Position numbers and translations under genes: made by a program. A stretch of DNA of 64,000 bases, from positions 1 through 64,000 of the forward strand of contig JAIKVW010000033.1 of the NCBI GenBank assembly GCA_024685315.1, read 5' to 3'. The stretch's first letter is position 1. The number at the start of each line of letters is the position of its first letter. Of the stretch, positions 41,882 through 51,736 are shown piece by piece. Below the pieces are notes generated by a model. That model searched no databases, was not told the DNA's origin, and saw only the letters and a list, made by a program, of their open reading frames with translations. The DNA is from Lachnospiraceae bacterium (GTDB lineage: Bacteria; Bacillota; Clostridia; Lachnospirales; Lachnospiraceae).

Positions 41882-41923
41882 AGAACGCTTCCGGGACAAC
41901 GACCCGGGAGACCGAGATTATCT

Positions 41924-41962
41924 CTGCCGGAGGTGCTTCCTGCGTTCCGGCAGCGTTTTTTT
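41924..41962 (+). terminator. intrinsic terminator after the decayed surface-protein gene
   Basis: CTGCCGGA (41924-41931) pairs with TCCGGCAG (41946-41953), followed by seven T residues at 41956-41962. Confidence 0.8.
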
Positions 41963-41994
41963 GTGATCTGTCATGACGTTAATAAGCGAAAAAG

Positions 41995-42023
41995 TTGCCC
42001 TATCGGCCGCAATGGAGTATAAT
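41995..42023 (+). promoter_or_regulatory. promoter of the GH18/SH3 gene
   Basis: TTGCCC (41995-42000), a 17-nt spacer, then a perfect TATAAT (42018-42023), about 80 nt before the start codon. Confidence 0.65.
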
Positions 42024-42103
42024 ATATCAAATAATGCCCTTTTGGGCCCTTGCGCCCGGAATGAGGGATAAGTTTAAAAGTTGCCGTGCGGACGGAGGAA
42101 TAT

Positions 42104-43918
42104 ATGAAGATAGTAAAAAGGTATGTGCCTTATTTTATAATACTGGTGATGATCCTTGCCGTGGGAGGAAAGATCTACAAGGACCGCCTCTGGGAGAAGT
42201 ACGTCCCTGATGAGGAGATCGCGGATTACGAAGAGATCTACGGGCTTTCGGAAGACGAGTACCTCGTGGTCTACAATAACACCATCATGAGGAACGATAA
42301 GGCTATCCTTTACGATGATGTGGTATATTTCAGTCTGGATTTTGTCAGGGAACAGCTTAACGACAAGTTCTACTGGGACGAAGAGGACGAGGCGGTACTT
42401 TTCACCACGCCGACCGAGATCATTAAATTCATACCTGAAAAGCACGCCTATACCATAAGGTCGTGGAGCGGCGCTTCTACCGGAGACGAGGGCTACATAG
42501 TGCTCAGGCTCTTCGGGGAGAAGTATTATATCGCGGCTGCCTACGTTATAGACCATACTCATCTCGAATACACGAGGTATGACTCTCCGAGACATATCGT
42601 GATCAGGGATACCTGGGGCGAGGTCCAGAGGGCGGAGATTACCGAGGATACCGCGGTGAGATACCAGGGAGCCAGCAAGAGCGACGTTCTGGCCATGGCT
42701 GAGAGCGGGGACACCGTGACTTATCTCGAGGGTACCGACGAGTGGACGAGGGTCGTGACCGACGAAGGCATAATCGGCTGGGTGGAAAGCTCTGACATTT
42801 CGGAACTGACAGCCTATACCCTGGAGGAACCGGAGTCCGATCTGCCGAAGTATACCGGCATCGTAAAGGATTACAGGATCAGCATGGCCTGGCACCAGGT
42901 AATGTACTATGGCGCCAATGATGAAATCGAGGACTATCTCTATTCTGCTCCGGGACTTAACACCATCGCGCCGACCTGGTTCAGCTTTGAAGATACTGAC
43001 GGAGATATCAGGGACATTGGCTCGTCTTCATATGTATCGACCTGCCATTCCTACGGCGTTGAGGTCTGGGCGCTTTTCTCGAACGAGTTTGAAAATGACG
43101 AGGGGACGCTGGTATTTGACTCCGACCGGACCGCAAAGCTTCTCGCAAGCTCCTCCAGCCGTCAGAACGCCATCGCTCAGCTCATGAATTATGCCGAGGA
43201 ATACGATCTGGACGGCATAAACCTCGACTTTGAGTATATTTACGAGGATACTGCGGAGGATTACATCCAGTTCATAAGGGAGCTTTCGGTTGCCTGCAGG
43301 TACTACGGGCTAGTGCTCTCGATAGACAACTATGTGCCGGAGTATTCGTATTACTATAACCGTACCGCGCAGAGCGAAGTTGCGGATTACATTGTGATCA
43401 TGGGCTACGATGAGTACAACGCATCTTCTTCAGAGCCCGGTCCGGTGGCTTCTTCGCACTTCGTTGAAAAAGGTATAAAAGATACCCTCGAAGAGGTCCC
43501 TGCATACAAGATCATAAACGGTATTCCTTTCTTTACCCGGGTATGGAGCCAGTATGACGACGGATCGCTTGAGTCGTTTACCTGCGACATGGAAGATGCA
43601 GTCGCTTACCTTACGAATAACGGCGTGACTCCGGAATATCTCGAAGACTACGGCCTGAACTTCGGTACCTACAGAAGGTCGGGTTCCGTGGATGAAGAGG
43701 GGAATGAGACCGGCGGATACACCGTTAAGATATGGTTGCAGGATTCAAGGGCCGTAGCCGAGGAAATGAAGCTCATCAACAAGTACGACATCGCAGGCGT
43801 CTGCGCGTGGAGGATCGGGCTTGAGTCAGGTTCCGATATCTGGGAGCAGATCTCCGATGCCCTTGCGGAAGGCACAACTGCCTGGCCGGAAACCTCTGAG
43901 ACCGAATCCGAAGACTGA
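42104..43918 (+). CDS. membrane-anchored GH18-family glycosidase with SH3 domain
   Basis: A 604-residue protein. An uncleaved or cleaved N-terminal hydrophobic segment (PYFIILVMILAVGGK) is followed by a copper-amine-oxidase-like N-terminal fold (YNNTIMRND...FSLDFV), an SH3-type domain at about 170-235 (GDTVTYLEGTDEWTRV, GWVESSDI) and a GH18 barrel. The catalytic motif DGINLDFE lies at 370-377 with Glu377 as acid. This matches the YaaH/SleL-like group that cleaves GlcNAc-containing glycans of spore cortex or wall. A cell-surface role is likely. GGAGGA stands 5 nt before 42104. Confidence 0.85.
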   Translation: MKIVKRYVPYFIILVMILAVGGKIYKDRLWEKYVPDEEIADYEEIYGLSEDEYLVVYNNTIMRNDKAILYDDVVYFSLDFVREQLNDKFYWDEEDEAVLFTTPTEIIKFIPEKHAYTIRSWSGASTGDEGYIVLRLFGEKYYIAAAYVIDHTHLEYTRYDSPRHIVIRDTWGEVQRAEITEDTAVRYQGASKSDVLAMAESGDTVTYLEGTDEWTRVVTDEGIIGWVESSDISELTAYTLEEPESDLPKYTGIVKDYRISMAWHQVMYYGANDEIEDYLYSAPGLNTIAPTWFSFEDTDGDIRDIGSSSYVSTCHSYGVEVWALFSNEFENDEGTLVFDSDRTAKLLASSSSRQNAIAQLMNYAEEYDLDGINLDFEYIYEDTAEDYIQFIRELSVACRYYGLVLSIDNYVPEYSYYYNRTAQSEVADYIVIMGYDEYNASSSEPGPVASSHFVEKGIKDTLEEVPAYKIINGIPFFTRVWSQYDDGSLESFTCDMEDAVAYLTNNGVTPEYLEDYGLNFGTYRRSGSVDEEGNETGGYTVKIWLQDSRAVAEEMKLINKYDIAGVCAWRIGLESGSDIWEQISDALAEGTTAWPETSETESED

Positions 43919-43971
43919 TATTATTTACGACCGATTAAGCTGATTGGGCCTCAGGGCCTTTGTAGACATTT

Positions 43972-45087
43972 ATGAAAGATAAGAGATGGCTATTTAACGG
44001 CCTGTTCATGGCTGTCGTTTTTGTGATCACGCTCATCTACGTGTTCAAGGGCGAGGACCTTGGCGAGATGATGACTTATATCAGGAACGCCAACGCGACC
44101 TACTGGATCCCGGCGGTGATATTCGTGGTCCTTTACGTCTTCTGTGATGCAGCGCTGATATACTACCTTACAAGCAGCCTGGGGGTAAAGATAAAGGCTA
44201 CGCACAGCGTGATATATGCCTTTGTCGGATATTTCTTCAGCTGCATTACCCCTTCGGCCTCCGGAGGGCAGCCCGCGCAGGCGTACTATATGTTCAAGGA
44301 CGGCATACCCGTTGCGCTGTCCACCATGGTGCTCCTGATAATCGCGACCGAATATAAGCTGGTGCTGGTGATCATTGCCCTGTTCGTAATGATCGTGAGG
44401 CCTGCTTCCATATATCCGCTGCTCCTGCCGGAGATCTTCTGGTGCAGGCTTGGCCTTGTCCTGAACGTTGCGCTGATAGCATTCGTGCTCATGCTGATGT
44501 TCAAGAACAGTATCACCAAGAGATGGGTGCTTGCGGTCGTAAGGTTCCTCGGCAGGAAGAATATAGTCAAGAACGCTGATTTTTACGTGGCCCATTATTC
44601 GGATATCATGGACCAGTACGCCGACGCGGCAGACTATTTCAGGACTCACATGAAGGTCGCAGGGATAGCCTTTATCATAACGATCGTTCAGAGGTTCCTG
44701 CTGTTTTCGGTAACGTACCTTGTATACAAATCACTTGGCCTTTCGGGGGCAAGCTTTGTCAGGATAGTGACGCTCCAGGCAATGATCTCGGCGGCAGCAG
44801 ACATGCTTCCGCTGCCGGGAGGCATGGGCATCAGCGAGAAGCTTTTCCGCAGCATTTTCACGCCCATATTCGGGAAGGCCCTTCTCCCCGGAATGGTCCT
44901 GAGCCGGAGCCTGAGTTATTATACGGAACTTCTGCTCAGCGCCGTAATGACGCTTGTGGCGCATTATGCAATAGGCAGGAAAAAGAACCTTGGCGATATG
45001 ATCAGGAACGGAGAGGGACGCGCCTACCGCCTTGGAAAAGGCGATATATCTCCTTCGAACCGTCCTACTGAGGGCAGGAAAGAATGA
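43972..45087 (+). CDS. flippase-like/lysylphosphatidylglycerol synthase transmembrane-region protein
   Basis: A 371-residue integral membrane protein (UPF0104/AglD/MprF flippase-like). Eight or so hydrophobic segments are visible, with the family's most diagnostic stretch FFSCITPSASGGQPAQAYYM and the late LPLPGGMGISEKLF. No soluble synthase domain follows, so it is the membrane part alone. Such proteins probably flip or bind lipid or isoprenoid cargo. It overlaps the downstream nuclease gene by 4 nt, so the two are coupled. Confidence 0.82.
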   Translation: MKDKRWLFNGLFMAVVFVITLIYVFKGEDLGEMMTYIRNANATYWIPAVIFVVLYVFCDAALIYYLTSSLGVKIKATHSVIYAFVGYFFSCITPSASGGQPAQAYYMFKDGIPVALSTMVLLIIATEYKLVLVIIALFVMIVRPASIYPLLLPEIFWCRLGLVLNVALIAFVLMLMFKNSITKRWVLAVVRFLGRKNIVKNADFYVAHYSDIMDQYADAADYFRTHMKVAGIAFIITIVQRFLLFSVTYLVYKSLGLSGASFVRIVTLQAMISAAADMLPLPGGMGISEKLFRSIFTPIFGKALLPGMVLSRSLSYYTELLLSAVMTLVAHYAIGRKKNLGDMIRNGEGRAYRLGKGDISPSNRPTEGRKE

Positions 45088-46169
45088 AATTCATTCACAC
45101 GGCGGATGTACACCTGGGGGCCTCGCCGGACAGGACGATGCCCTGGACCCAGACCCGCGCAAGGGAGCTCTGGGACACCTTTTACAAGCTTCTTGACGAG
45201 GCTTCAAATAAGAAAGTGGATTTCCTCTTTATAGCGGGCGACCTGTTCCACAGGACGCCTCTTCTTCGTGAGCTCCGCGAGATCAATGCGAGGTTCGAGA
45301 CGCTCTCAGGCACGAGGGTCGTGCTGATGGCGGGAAACCACGATTATATCGGAAATGATTCCCCTTACGAGGATTTTGAGTGGGCTTCCAACGTCAGCAT
45401 GTTCCGGAAGAGCACACTCGCATATATGTATTTTGAGGACATGAACGCCATCATTTACGGGATGAGCTACAGGAGCGCGCAGATATACGATCCGGTATAT
45501 GAGAAGCTGCGGCCGATGAGGTCTCTCGGAGAGGGGCGGGTGCTTCCGGCGGACTGTGCGCACATCCTGCTTGCCCACGGAGGCGACGAGGACCATATAC
45601 CTATAGACATGAACCGCCTTGGCAGGGCAGGCTTTGACTATGTTGCCCTCGGGCATATTCATAAACCATGGATCTCGGAGAAGTTCCCGATGGCTTACTG
45701 CGGGGCGCTTGAGCCGATCGACAGCGCCGACGAAGGCGTGCACGGATATGTTTACGGTGAGATCGGAAGGAGCGGGACGAGGGTCGAGTTCGTTCCTTTC
45801 GCGGGGCGCTCGTACGTGCCGCTTACCGTGGATATTTCCGACAAGGGATCGATGTTCGAAATAACCGAGGCCGTGCGCGATGAGACTGCAAAGCTCGGCC
45901 GCAGGAATATTTACAAGCTTACGCTCACCGGGACGCTCGCCCAGGACCTTACGATCGACGAGTACCAGCTCCGCAAATGCGGGAACATCCTGAGCACGAA
46001 GGTGCTTGCGGTGCGGGACAATGACTACGACCGTCTCCGCGTTGAGAACGAAGGAAATATAATCGGCATCTGTATTGATAATATAATGAGCAGGGATATT
46101 GAGGAGGGCATGAAGCAGAAGGCGCTTGCATATGCCGTAAATGCGCTTCTCGGGAAGGAACAGCTTTAG
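45084..46169 (+). CDS. SbcD/YhaO-like DNA repair exonuclease
   Basis: Calcineurin-type metallophosphoesterase of 361 residues. It has the metal motifs MKFIHTADVHLG, LFIAGDLFHR, LMAGNHDY, ILLAHGG and VALGHIHKP in order, as in Mre11/SbcD and B. subtilis YhaO. The C-terminal ~130 residues form the capping and partner-binding part. It lies directly before its ATPase partner (7 nt gap). It would form a nuclease-ATPase complex acting on DNA ends. Confidence 0.86.
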   Translation: MKFIHTADVHLGASPDRTMPWTQTRARELWDTFYKLLDEASNKKVDFLFIAGDLFHRTPLLRELREINARFETLSGTRVVLMAGNHDYIGNDSPYEDFEWASNVSMFRKSTLAYMYFEDMNAIIYGMSYRSAQIYDPVYEKLRPMRSLGEGRVLPADCAHILLAHGGDEDHIPIDMNRLGRAGFDYVALGHIHKPWISEKFPMAYCGALEPIDSADEGVHGYVYGEIGRSGTRVEFVPFAGRSYVPLTVDISDKGSMFEITEAVRDETAKLGRRNIYKLTLTGTLAQDLTIDEYQLRKCGNILSTKVLAVRDNDYDRLRVENEGNIIGICIDNIMSRDIEEGMKQKALAYAVNALLGKEQL

Positions 46170-46175
46170 GGACAG

Positions 46176-48188
46176 ATGATCATAACGAAACTTTCACCGG
46201 ATGATTTCGGCAAGTTTCACGACATGGAGCTTGAACTTAAGCCCGGGATCAACGTGATCTACGGGCAGAATGAATCCGGGAAATCCACGATGCATTCATT
46301 CATAAAGTGCATGCTTTTCGGAGCCCCCAGGTCCAGAGGCCGCGGCGCCGTAAAGGGAGACTATGCCCTTTTCGAGCCCAAGGAGGGCGGGGGTTTTTCG
46401 GGCCGTATGACCTTTGAGTACAAGGGCCGTACCTATCGGATCAACCGGAATTTCAGCAAAGAGAATACTTCATATTCCCTCACCGACCTGGATACCCTGG
46501 AAGAGATACAGAGGACCGGGGACGATATTTCTGAATTTATTCCTCTTCTTACCGCCCAGAATTATTCGAATACAATAAGCATCGGACAGATGGAAGCCGC
46601 CCCGAGCCCCAGCTTTGCGGGAGATATGCAGACCATGCTTGCTAACATGGCGATGTCCGGGGACAAGACGATCAGCGTGATCGACGCGCAGAACCGGCTG
46701 AAAAAGCTTAAAAGGCAGATCGAGCGGGAGATCCCGGATGCGGAGATCCGCGATATTAACGACCGCATAAGCGTGCTCCGCAGGGAGACCGTCGGGATAG
46801 AGGAGATCCGCAGCAGGGCAGCCGCCGCGGAGCAGGAAAAGGCAAAGCTCACCCGGGAGATCGATTCGCTGCGCGCGAGAGGCGACAAGGTCCGCTCATA
46901 TGAACAGCAGGACCGCGTCCGCGCCGCGATGCTCATACAGGAAAATAACGACATAGCCCGCCAGTACAGCGAGAAAAAGAAAGAGCTGATGGACATCCGC
47001 GAGAGCATGGAAAAGACTTCCGCGACCGCGATGCCGGATGCCGAAAAGAAAGCTGACGCATACTATGGGCGCGAGGACAAGTTAAGGGAGATAGAAGAGC
47101 GGACCGCCGTGCTTAAGGACATGGCGCAGGGAGCGGTGCTGAGGGCGTTTGCAATAGCTCTGCCTGTCTTTGCCGTGGCCATCATCGTGTATCTCTTCGG
47201 GACCCAGTTCGGGCTCAGCGAAGACCTTCGGGAGTACGGGGCCCTCGCGATAGTGGCCTTTTCAGGCCTGCTCCTGATCATCCTGCTGATCGCGGCCGCG
47301 GGAAGGAAGAAAAAGATCCGGAAGCTTGAGCATAAAGGCGCGAAGCTTGAAGCCCAGCAGAAGGAATTTCTCAAGCGGAACGGCATCGGCAGCGACGACG
47401 ATCCTGCGGTCATGTTCGGGACCCGGAGCGCTGCGCGGGAGAATATTCTCCGGATCGAGTCCGAGCTAAAAACGCTCAAGAAGCGCTACGACGACCTTCA
47501 GGTATCGCTTGCCCCTTATATTGAGAAGTACGGGGACACGATCTCTATCGACGCGGAGCCTGACGCGGACATACAGACAGATATCGAGCAGCTCCAGAAG
47601 CGCCGCCAGGAAATCACCCGCGAGGGCGAACAGCTTGCCTGGCAGCTGGAGATGATGACCGACAAGAAGAACGATATAGCAAAGTACGAGGCAGAGCTCT
47701 CCGAGCTTTACGCGAAGAGAAAGGAAGCCTACGACAAGATCACTGCGGTAAGTGTCGGAATGGATGCGATACGGGAATCTACCGCAGTCATCCACGGGTC
47801 CTTCGGAAGGGAGCTCAACTCCCGCGTGTCCGAGCTTTTCTCAAGAATAACCGACGGCTCGCACGGAAGGCTCTCGGTCGACGAGAACTTCAGGATCAAG
47901 GCCGACGACGGCAAGTTCTTCCTCTATCCCGAGAACCTCTCGGCAGGCACCGTGGACCAGATGTACTTCGCGGTGAGGGTCTCCCTCTGCGAGATGATGT
48001 ACAAGGAAGAAATGCCGCTGATCTTTGACGACAGCTTCGCCCTCTACGACGACCGCAGGCTCTGGAACACATTGTTCTGGCTCAGCCGCCAGGACTTCTA
48101 CAGCCAGGTGATCATTTTCACCTGCCACAGGAGGGAAGAAGAGGCCCTCGAAAGCATCGGAGTGCCTTTTAACTACGTCGAGCTATAA
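46176..48188 (+). CDS. SbcC/YhaN-like AAA ATPase with a membrane segment in the coiled coil
   Basis: A 670-residue partner of the nuclease above. The Walker A is VIYGQNESGKSTMHSF near residue 35. A coiled coil spans ~185-310 and ~395-540. In the middle, near 330-390, are two strongly hydrophobic segments (FAIALPVFAVAIIVYLFG and LAIVAFSGLLLIILLIAAAG), as in YhaN-type proteins. The signature and Walker B are ENLSAGTVDQMYFAVRVSL and PLIFDDSFALYDD. This suggests the complex is bound to the membrane. A bidirectional terminator follows. Confidence 0.85.
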   Translation: MIITKLSPDDFGKFHDMELELKPGINVIYGQNESGKSTMHSFIKCMLFGAPRSRGRGAVKGDYALFEPKEGGGFSGRMTFEYKGRTYRINRNFSKENTSYSLTDLDTLEEIQRTGDDISEFIPLLTAQNYSNTISIGQMEAAPSPSFAGDMQTMLANMAMSGDKTISVIDAQNRLKKLKRQIEREIPDAEIRDINDRISVLRRETVGIEEIRSRAAAAEQEKAKLTREIDSLRARGDKVRSYEQQDRVRAAMLIQENNDIARQYSEKKKELMDIRESMEKTSATAMPDAEKKADAYYGREDKLREIEERTAVLKDMAQGAVLRAFAIALPVFAVAIIVYLFGTQFGLSEDLREYGALAIVAFSGLLLIILLIAAAGRKKKIRKLEHKGAKLEAQQKEFLKRNGIGSDDDPAVMFGTRSAARENILRIESELKTLKKRYDDLQVSLAPYIEKYGDTISIDAEPDADIQTDIEQLQKRRQEITREGEQLAWQLEMMTDKKNDIAKYEAELSELYAKRKEAYDKITAVSVGMDAIRESTAVIHGSFGRELNSRVSELFSRITDGSHGRLSVDENFRIKADDGKFFLYPENLSAGTVDQMYFAVRVSLCEMMYKEEMPLIFDDSFALYDDRRLWNTLFWLSRQDFYSQVIIFTCHRREEEALESIGVPFNYVEL

Positions 48189-48211
48189 AGGCCTGCAAAT
48201 TTTTATAAGAC

Positions 48212-48249
48212 AAAAAATCCCTGACGGTCCATGCCGCCAGGGATTTTTT
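48212..48249. terminator. bidirectional terminator between the ATPase gene and prs
   Basis: AAAAAATCCCTG (48212-48223) pairs with CAGGGATTTTTT (48238-48249), with a further CGG/CCG in the loop. The two flanking genes converge on it. Confidence 0.88.
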
Positions 48250-48255
48250 GATGTT

Positions 48256-49437
48256 TTAGTAGTCGATCTCTTTTCCGTTCCTGTAATTGTCGAGGGCGGC
48301 CTCTATCCTGTCGTAAGGATCGAGGAGATCACTGATGGAGTGGTCATAATTCAGCTTGTCGATGATCAGCGCGAGGTACTTGCTCATATCTACGTTAATG
48401 TAGTAAGGGCGCTCGAGGAGTTCGGGCGGCTGGTAGATAGAGTTGGTGGTCAGGACCTTGGAAATAAGCCCTTTCTCATAGTAATCATCGAAGGCAGCAA
48501 GTCCGTTGGTGAAGAGACCGAAGGAGGCTGCCACGAAGACCCTGTTGGCCTTCCTCTTCTTGAGCTCCTTGGAAACGTCGAGCATGCTGTCGCCGGAGGA
48601 GATCATGTCGTCGATAATGAGGACGTCCTTGCCTTCAACGGAATCGCCGAGGAATTCGTGAGCCACGATGGGGTTCCTGCCGTCTACGATCCTGGAATAG
48701 TCCCTTCTCTTGTAGAACATGCCCATGTCTACGCCGAGGACGTTGGAATAGTAGATCGCGCGCTTCATTCCGCCTTCGTCAGGGCTGATGATCATGAGGT
48801 GGTCATTGTCGATCCTCAGATCCGGCACTTCCTGGAAGAGGGCTTTTATGAACTGGTAGGTGCAGGACACGTTCTCAAATCCGCCTACGGGGATAGAGTT
48901 CTGGACCCTGGGATCGTGCGCGTCGAGGGTAATGATATTCTCAACGCCGAGAGCATTGAGCTCCTGGAGCGCCATTGCGCAGTCAAGAGATTCCCTGCCC
49001 TCACGTCTGTGCTGACGGCTCTCATAGAGGAAGGGCATGATGACGTTGATACGCCTTGCCTTTCCGGCAGCAGCAGCGATGATCCTTTTGAGGTCGGCGT
49101 AATGATCGTCCGGAGACATCCTGTTCTCGTGCCCGCTGAGCTTGTAGGTTATGGAATAATTGGTTACGTCTGTGATCAGATACAGATCTTTGCCTCTGAT
49201 TGTCTCAAGAAGCGTGCCTTTTGCTTCGCCGGTTCCGAAACGTGAGCATTTTGCGGGAACGATGTAGGAATCCTTGCAGTGTTCTCCGAGGGGTTGGAAG
49301 ACTTCAGCTCTTTCCTTCCTCCAGTCGACGATGAACTTGTCGATCACTTTTCCCATCTCTGCGCTGCTTTCCATGGGAATAATGCCCAGTTCCCCGACGG
49401 GGATCGAATCTCTGAACTCTTCGATGTCTTGCGCCAT
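48256..49437 (-). CDS. prs: ribose-phosphate pyrophosphokinase
   Basis: PRPP synthetase of 393 residues, about 75 longer than the usual ~315. The PRPP-binding loop is clear as VLIIDDMISSGDSMLDV, and the central ENIITLDAHDPRVQNSIP and FLYESRQHRREGRES match the catalytic region. Extra length is at the N-terminus and in loops, as in some clostridial members. It supplies PRPP for pncB and nucleotide synthesis. TTTGGAGG precedes the ATG at 49437; a TTG 15 nt further up is part of that site. It follows dnaC by 42 nt. Confidence 0.9.
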   Translation of the reverse strand: MAQDIEEFRDSIPVGELGIIPMESSAEMGKVIDKFIVDWRKERAEVFQPLGEHCKDSYIVPAKCSRFGTGEAKGTLLETIRGKDLYLITDVTNYSITYKLSGHENRMSPDDHYADLKRIIAAAAGKARRINVIMPFLYESRQHRREGRESLDCAMALQELNALGVENIITLDAHDPRVQNSIPVGGFENVSCTYQFIKALFQEVPDLRIDNDHLMIISPDEGGMKRAIYYSNVLGVDMGMFYKRRDYSRIVDGRNPIVAHEFLGDSVEGKDVLIIDDMISSGDSMLDVSKELKKRKANRVFVAASFGLFTNGLAAFDDYYEKGLISKVLTTNSIYQPPELLERPYYINVDMSKYLALIIDKLNYDHSISDLLDPYDRIEAALDNYRNGKEIDY

Positions 49438-49478
49438 TTTATTTACCTCCAAATAAACTATTCAATAGATATATATGC

Positions 49479-50483
49479 TTAGTATCCGCCTATTGCCTTT
49501 TTGAGGCGGATATCGTCGCCAAGGATAAGCATTATGTCGAAACAGCTTACTATGCGTGAGAAGATCCGCTCCGAATATTCAGCCCCGAGCTCTTCGGGAT
49601 TGAGATTCGTTGAGATGATCGTGGACCTGCCTGCGGCAAGACGCTCATTAAGTATATAGAAAAACTGCCCGTTTGTGAACTTATTATTTATTTCCGTTCC
49701 GAGGTCGTCGATCACCAGGAGGTCGCACTCGGTGAGGAGCGGATAGATATCCTCCGTAATCGTCCCTTCAGAAGAGTCCTGCTGCCCGAAAACATGGCCG
49801 CGCACTATCTCGGTGAAGCGTATCGCGCTCAGGAAGACCACCGCGGCGCCTTTCTTCAGGAGCTCATTCGCGATGCAGCTGCAGAGGAAGGTCTTGCCTA
49901 CCCCTGTCTTCCCGTAGAAAAGCAGGTTCCGGCCTTCGGAAGGGAACTCGTTCACGAACTCCCTGCATACGGAGAGTGCGGTCCCGATATTCTGCCTCGG
50001 GCTTATACCGTAGTGCGGGTCGGTCTCTTCTGAGTAATAATCTGTTCGGAAGTCGCTGAAATCGGCGCTCATAAGCTCATCGCGGGAGCGGTTCCCCGCG
50101 CGCTCGGATATGATCGCGGCAGCGGTCTTGTCAAAGCATGAGCACTTCGTTCCGTTTATGTAGCCGGTATCATTGCAGAGAGGGCATTCGTAGGGGGGAT
50201 CAAGGTAGTCCTCCGGGAAGCCCGCGCCTGCAAGGAGCCCGGTACGTTCTGCGACAAGGGAAGCGGCCTTCTGCCTGAGAGCCCCGGCTTCGTCCCGGTT
50301 CCCGGCGAGAGCGGCCCTTGCTGCCTGCGCGTAGGTCCCGGTAATCTCATTATCTACAGAGGCGTAGCCCGGGACTTTCGCGGATACTTCCGCGAAACGC
50401 TCGTCTATAAGGGCCTGTCTCGCGAAATGTTTCCGGTCGTAGACCCTCATTACGGCCTCATACTGTGAATTAGTAAGGTTCAT
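49479..50483 (-). CDS. DnaC/DnaI-type helicase loader ATPase
   Basis: A 334-residue protein. The N-terminal helicase-binding region is followed by a zinc-binding group, CPLCNDTGYINGTKCSC, and an AAA+ ATPase with Walker A LFYGKTGVGKTFLC, Walker B LLVIDDLGTE, sensor TIISTNL and arginine finger SERIFSRIV. It would load the DnaB hexamer onto single-stranded DNA. It overlaps the DnaD gene by 4 nt. In Firmicutes the corresponding gene is dnaI, and the symbol is left open. Confidence 0.9.
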   Translation of the reverse strand: MNLTNSQYEAVMRVYDRKHFARQALIDERFAEVSAKVPGYASVDNEITGTYAQAARAALAGNRDEAGALRQKAASLVAERTGLLAGAGFPEDYLDPPYECPLCNDTGYINGTKCSCFDKTAAAIISERAGNRSRDELMSADFSDFRTDYYSEETDPHYGISPRQNIGTALSVCREFVNEFPSEGRNLLFYGKTGVGKTFLCSCIANELLKKGAAVVFLSAIRFTEIVRGHVFGQQDSSEGTITEDIYPLLTECDLLVIDDLGTEINNKFTNGQFFYILNERLAAGRSTIISTNLNPEELGAEYSERIFSRIVSCFDIMLILGDDIRLKKAIGGY

Positions 50484-51538
50484 TCTGCTTTTGCCGCCTT
50501 ATTCCTGGCCTTATTGAAAAGTTTCATCTCGAGCTCCGAATTCACGGGTCTCTGTTCAAAGTTATGGAAGCGGCTGCCGTTCCCCTTGGAGGCAAGCCGC
50601 AGTTTACCGCTGCCCCTGGAGCCCCGGAAGTCCGCGTCGTTTTTCTTCGCGTCTTCCACGCTGCTTATGCCGGCTTTCTTCCAGTTGAGGAGTATCTTGT
50701 CGGCGTACTCGAAGCTGGGCGTGTGGGTCCTTTCCATCGTCCGGTTGACCGCCTCGATCACCATCGAGCTGTCAAAACCGTACTCGTCGTACCACTTGCG
50801 GATATACTGGGTCTCTGCCGGCGCGGGCATGCGGCTTCCGAGCCCGAAAGCCTTCATCACCGGGAAAACTACGGCGGAGAAGCTGCCGGATTCGGCCTTC
50901 GCCTGCTCTACGGTGCTGATGCCTTTCTCGGCCCAGTTGACTGCGGTCTTCTCGATATAGCGCATATTGGTGTGGCCGTTTGAAACGCAGTATTCGAAGA
51001 GATACCCTGTAAGCTCCGTCGTGAAACCGAGGTCGTCCGACAGGAAGTAGATGGTATTGAGGTCGGTCTGGCTGAGCGGCCTTCCCATATACTGCTGGAT
51101 CACCTCGAGCAGCTCCCTGCCCTCGGGATCGTCCGAGAGGCTCGCGATCTCGTCGATCGAGTATACCGGCGCGGTACGGCGGACCGGCGCGGCAGAGCTC
51201 TCCCTGGCATAAGGCGCGCGGGCAGAAGCATTCTTTACCTCGTGAAGGCATACTGCGGTCATGAGGCCGGGATCCGTGTCGGAGAAGGTGAGCGAGATAA
51301 GCCCTTCATTCTCCCAGTAGCGGAGCGCCCTGATGACGTCGGATTCGGTCATGTTAAAGCAGTCGGCGATCGCCTCGAGGGACACTTCGTGGTCCCTGAC
51401 CGGAAGCCAGCGGATAAGGTAAAGATATATTTTGACGAATTCCCCGTTAGCGCGGGGGAGGTAATTATCTATAAAAGAATTCGGGATGTGTACCTTTCCA
51501 TCCTGTCTTGTATTGGTTAGTCTGATGGTGCCTTCCAT
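50480..51538 (-). CDS. DnaD domain protein
   Basis: A 352-residue replication-initiation protein. The N-terminal winged helix (PNSFIDNYLPRANGEFVKIYL and SLEAIADCFNMTESDVIRALRY) is followed by a variable Ala/Arg-rich linker. Two tandem DnaB_2-type C-terminal domains follow: LSQTDLNTIYFLSDDLGF...YIEKTAVNWAEKGI and ETQYIRKWYDEYGF...YADKILLNWKKAGI. Both carry the YxxxI-like binding motif. The C-terminus is basic. It is translationally coupled to the loader gene. Confidence 0.9.
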   Translation of the reverse strand: MEGTIRLTNTRQDGKVHIPNSFIDNYLPRANGEFVKIYLYLIRWLPVRDHEVSLEAIADCFNMTESDVIRALRYWENEGLISLTFSDTDPGLMTAVCLHEVKNASARAPYARESSAAPVRRTAPVYSIDEIASLSDDPEGRELLEVIQQYMGRPLSQTDLNTIYFLSDDLGFTTELTGYLFEYCVSNGHTNMRYIEKTAVNWAEKGISTVEQAKAESGSFSAVVFPVMKAFGLGSRMPAPAETQYIRKWYDEYGFDSSMVIEAVNRTMERTHTPSFEYADKILLNWKKAGISSVEDAKKNDADFRGSRGSGKLRLASKGNGSRFHNFEQRPVNSELEMKLFNKARNKAAKAE

Positions 51539-51663
51539 AAAGCAGATCCTCTCCAGGTCTCCTTAAATATCCCCGCGGAAAAGATGATTCCCGCGGGACT
51601 TGAGTATAGCATATTATCAGGCGTTTTCCAATACCTCGCCCCGCCCGGAGGCCCGTTGAAATC

Positions 51664-51701
51664 AGGCATCCGGAGCTGTTTATAAATCTTCCCGGATGCC
51701 T
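51664..51701. repeat. 10-bp inverted repeat upstream of dnaD
   Basis: AGGCATCCGG (51664-51673) pairs exactly with CCGGATGCCT (51692-51701), about 125 nt upstream of the DnaD gene on the minus strand. On the plus strand it is followed by TTT, so it may be a terminator for that direction. Confidence 0.45.
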
Positions 51702-51736
51702 TTTCGTGGGCTTAAATCTGGGGTTTCCGGACACAA

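Noticed and set aside
49437-49452. Longer N-terminus for prs (start at TTG)
   Set aside because: The TTG is part of the GGAGG ribosome site of the ATG at 49437.
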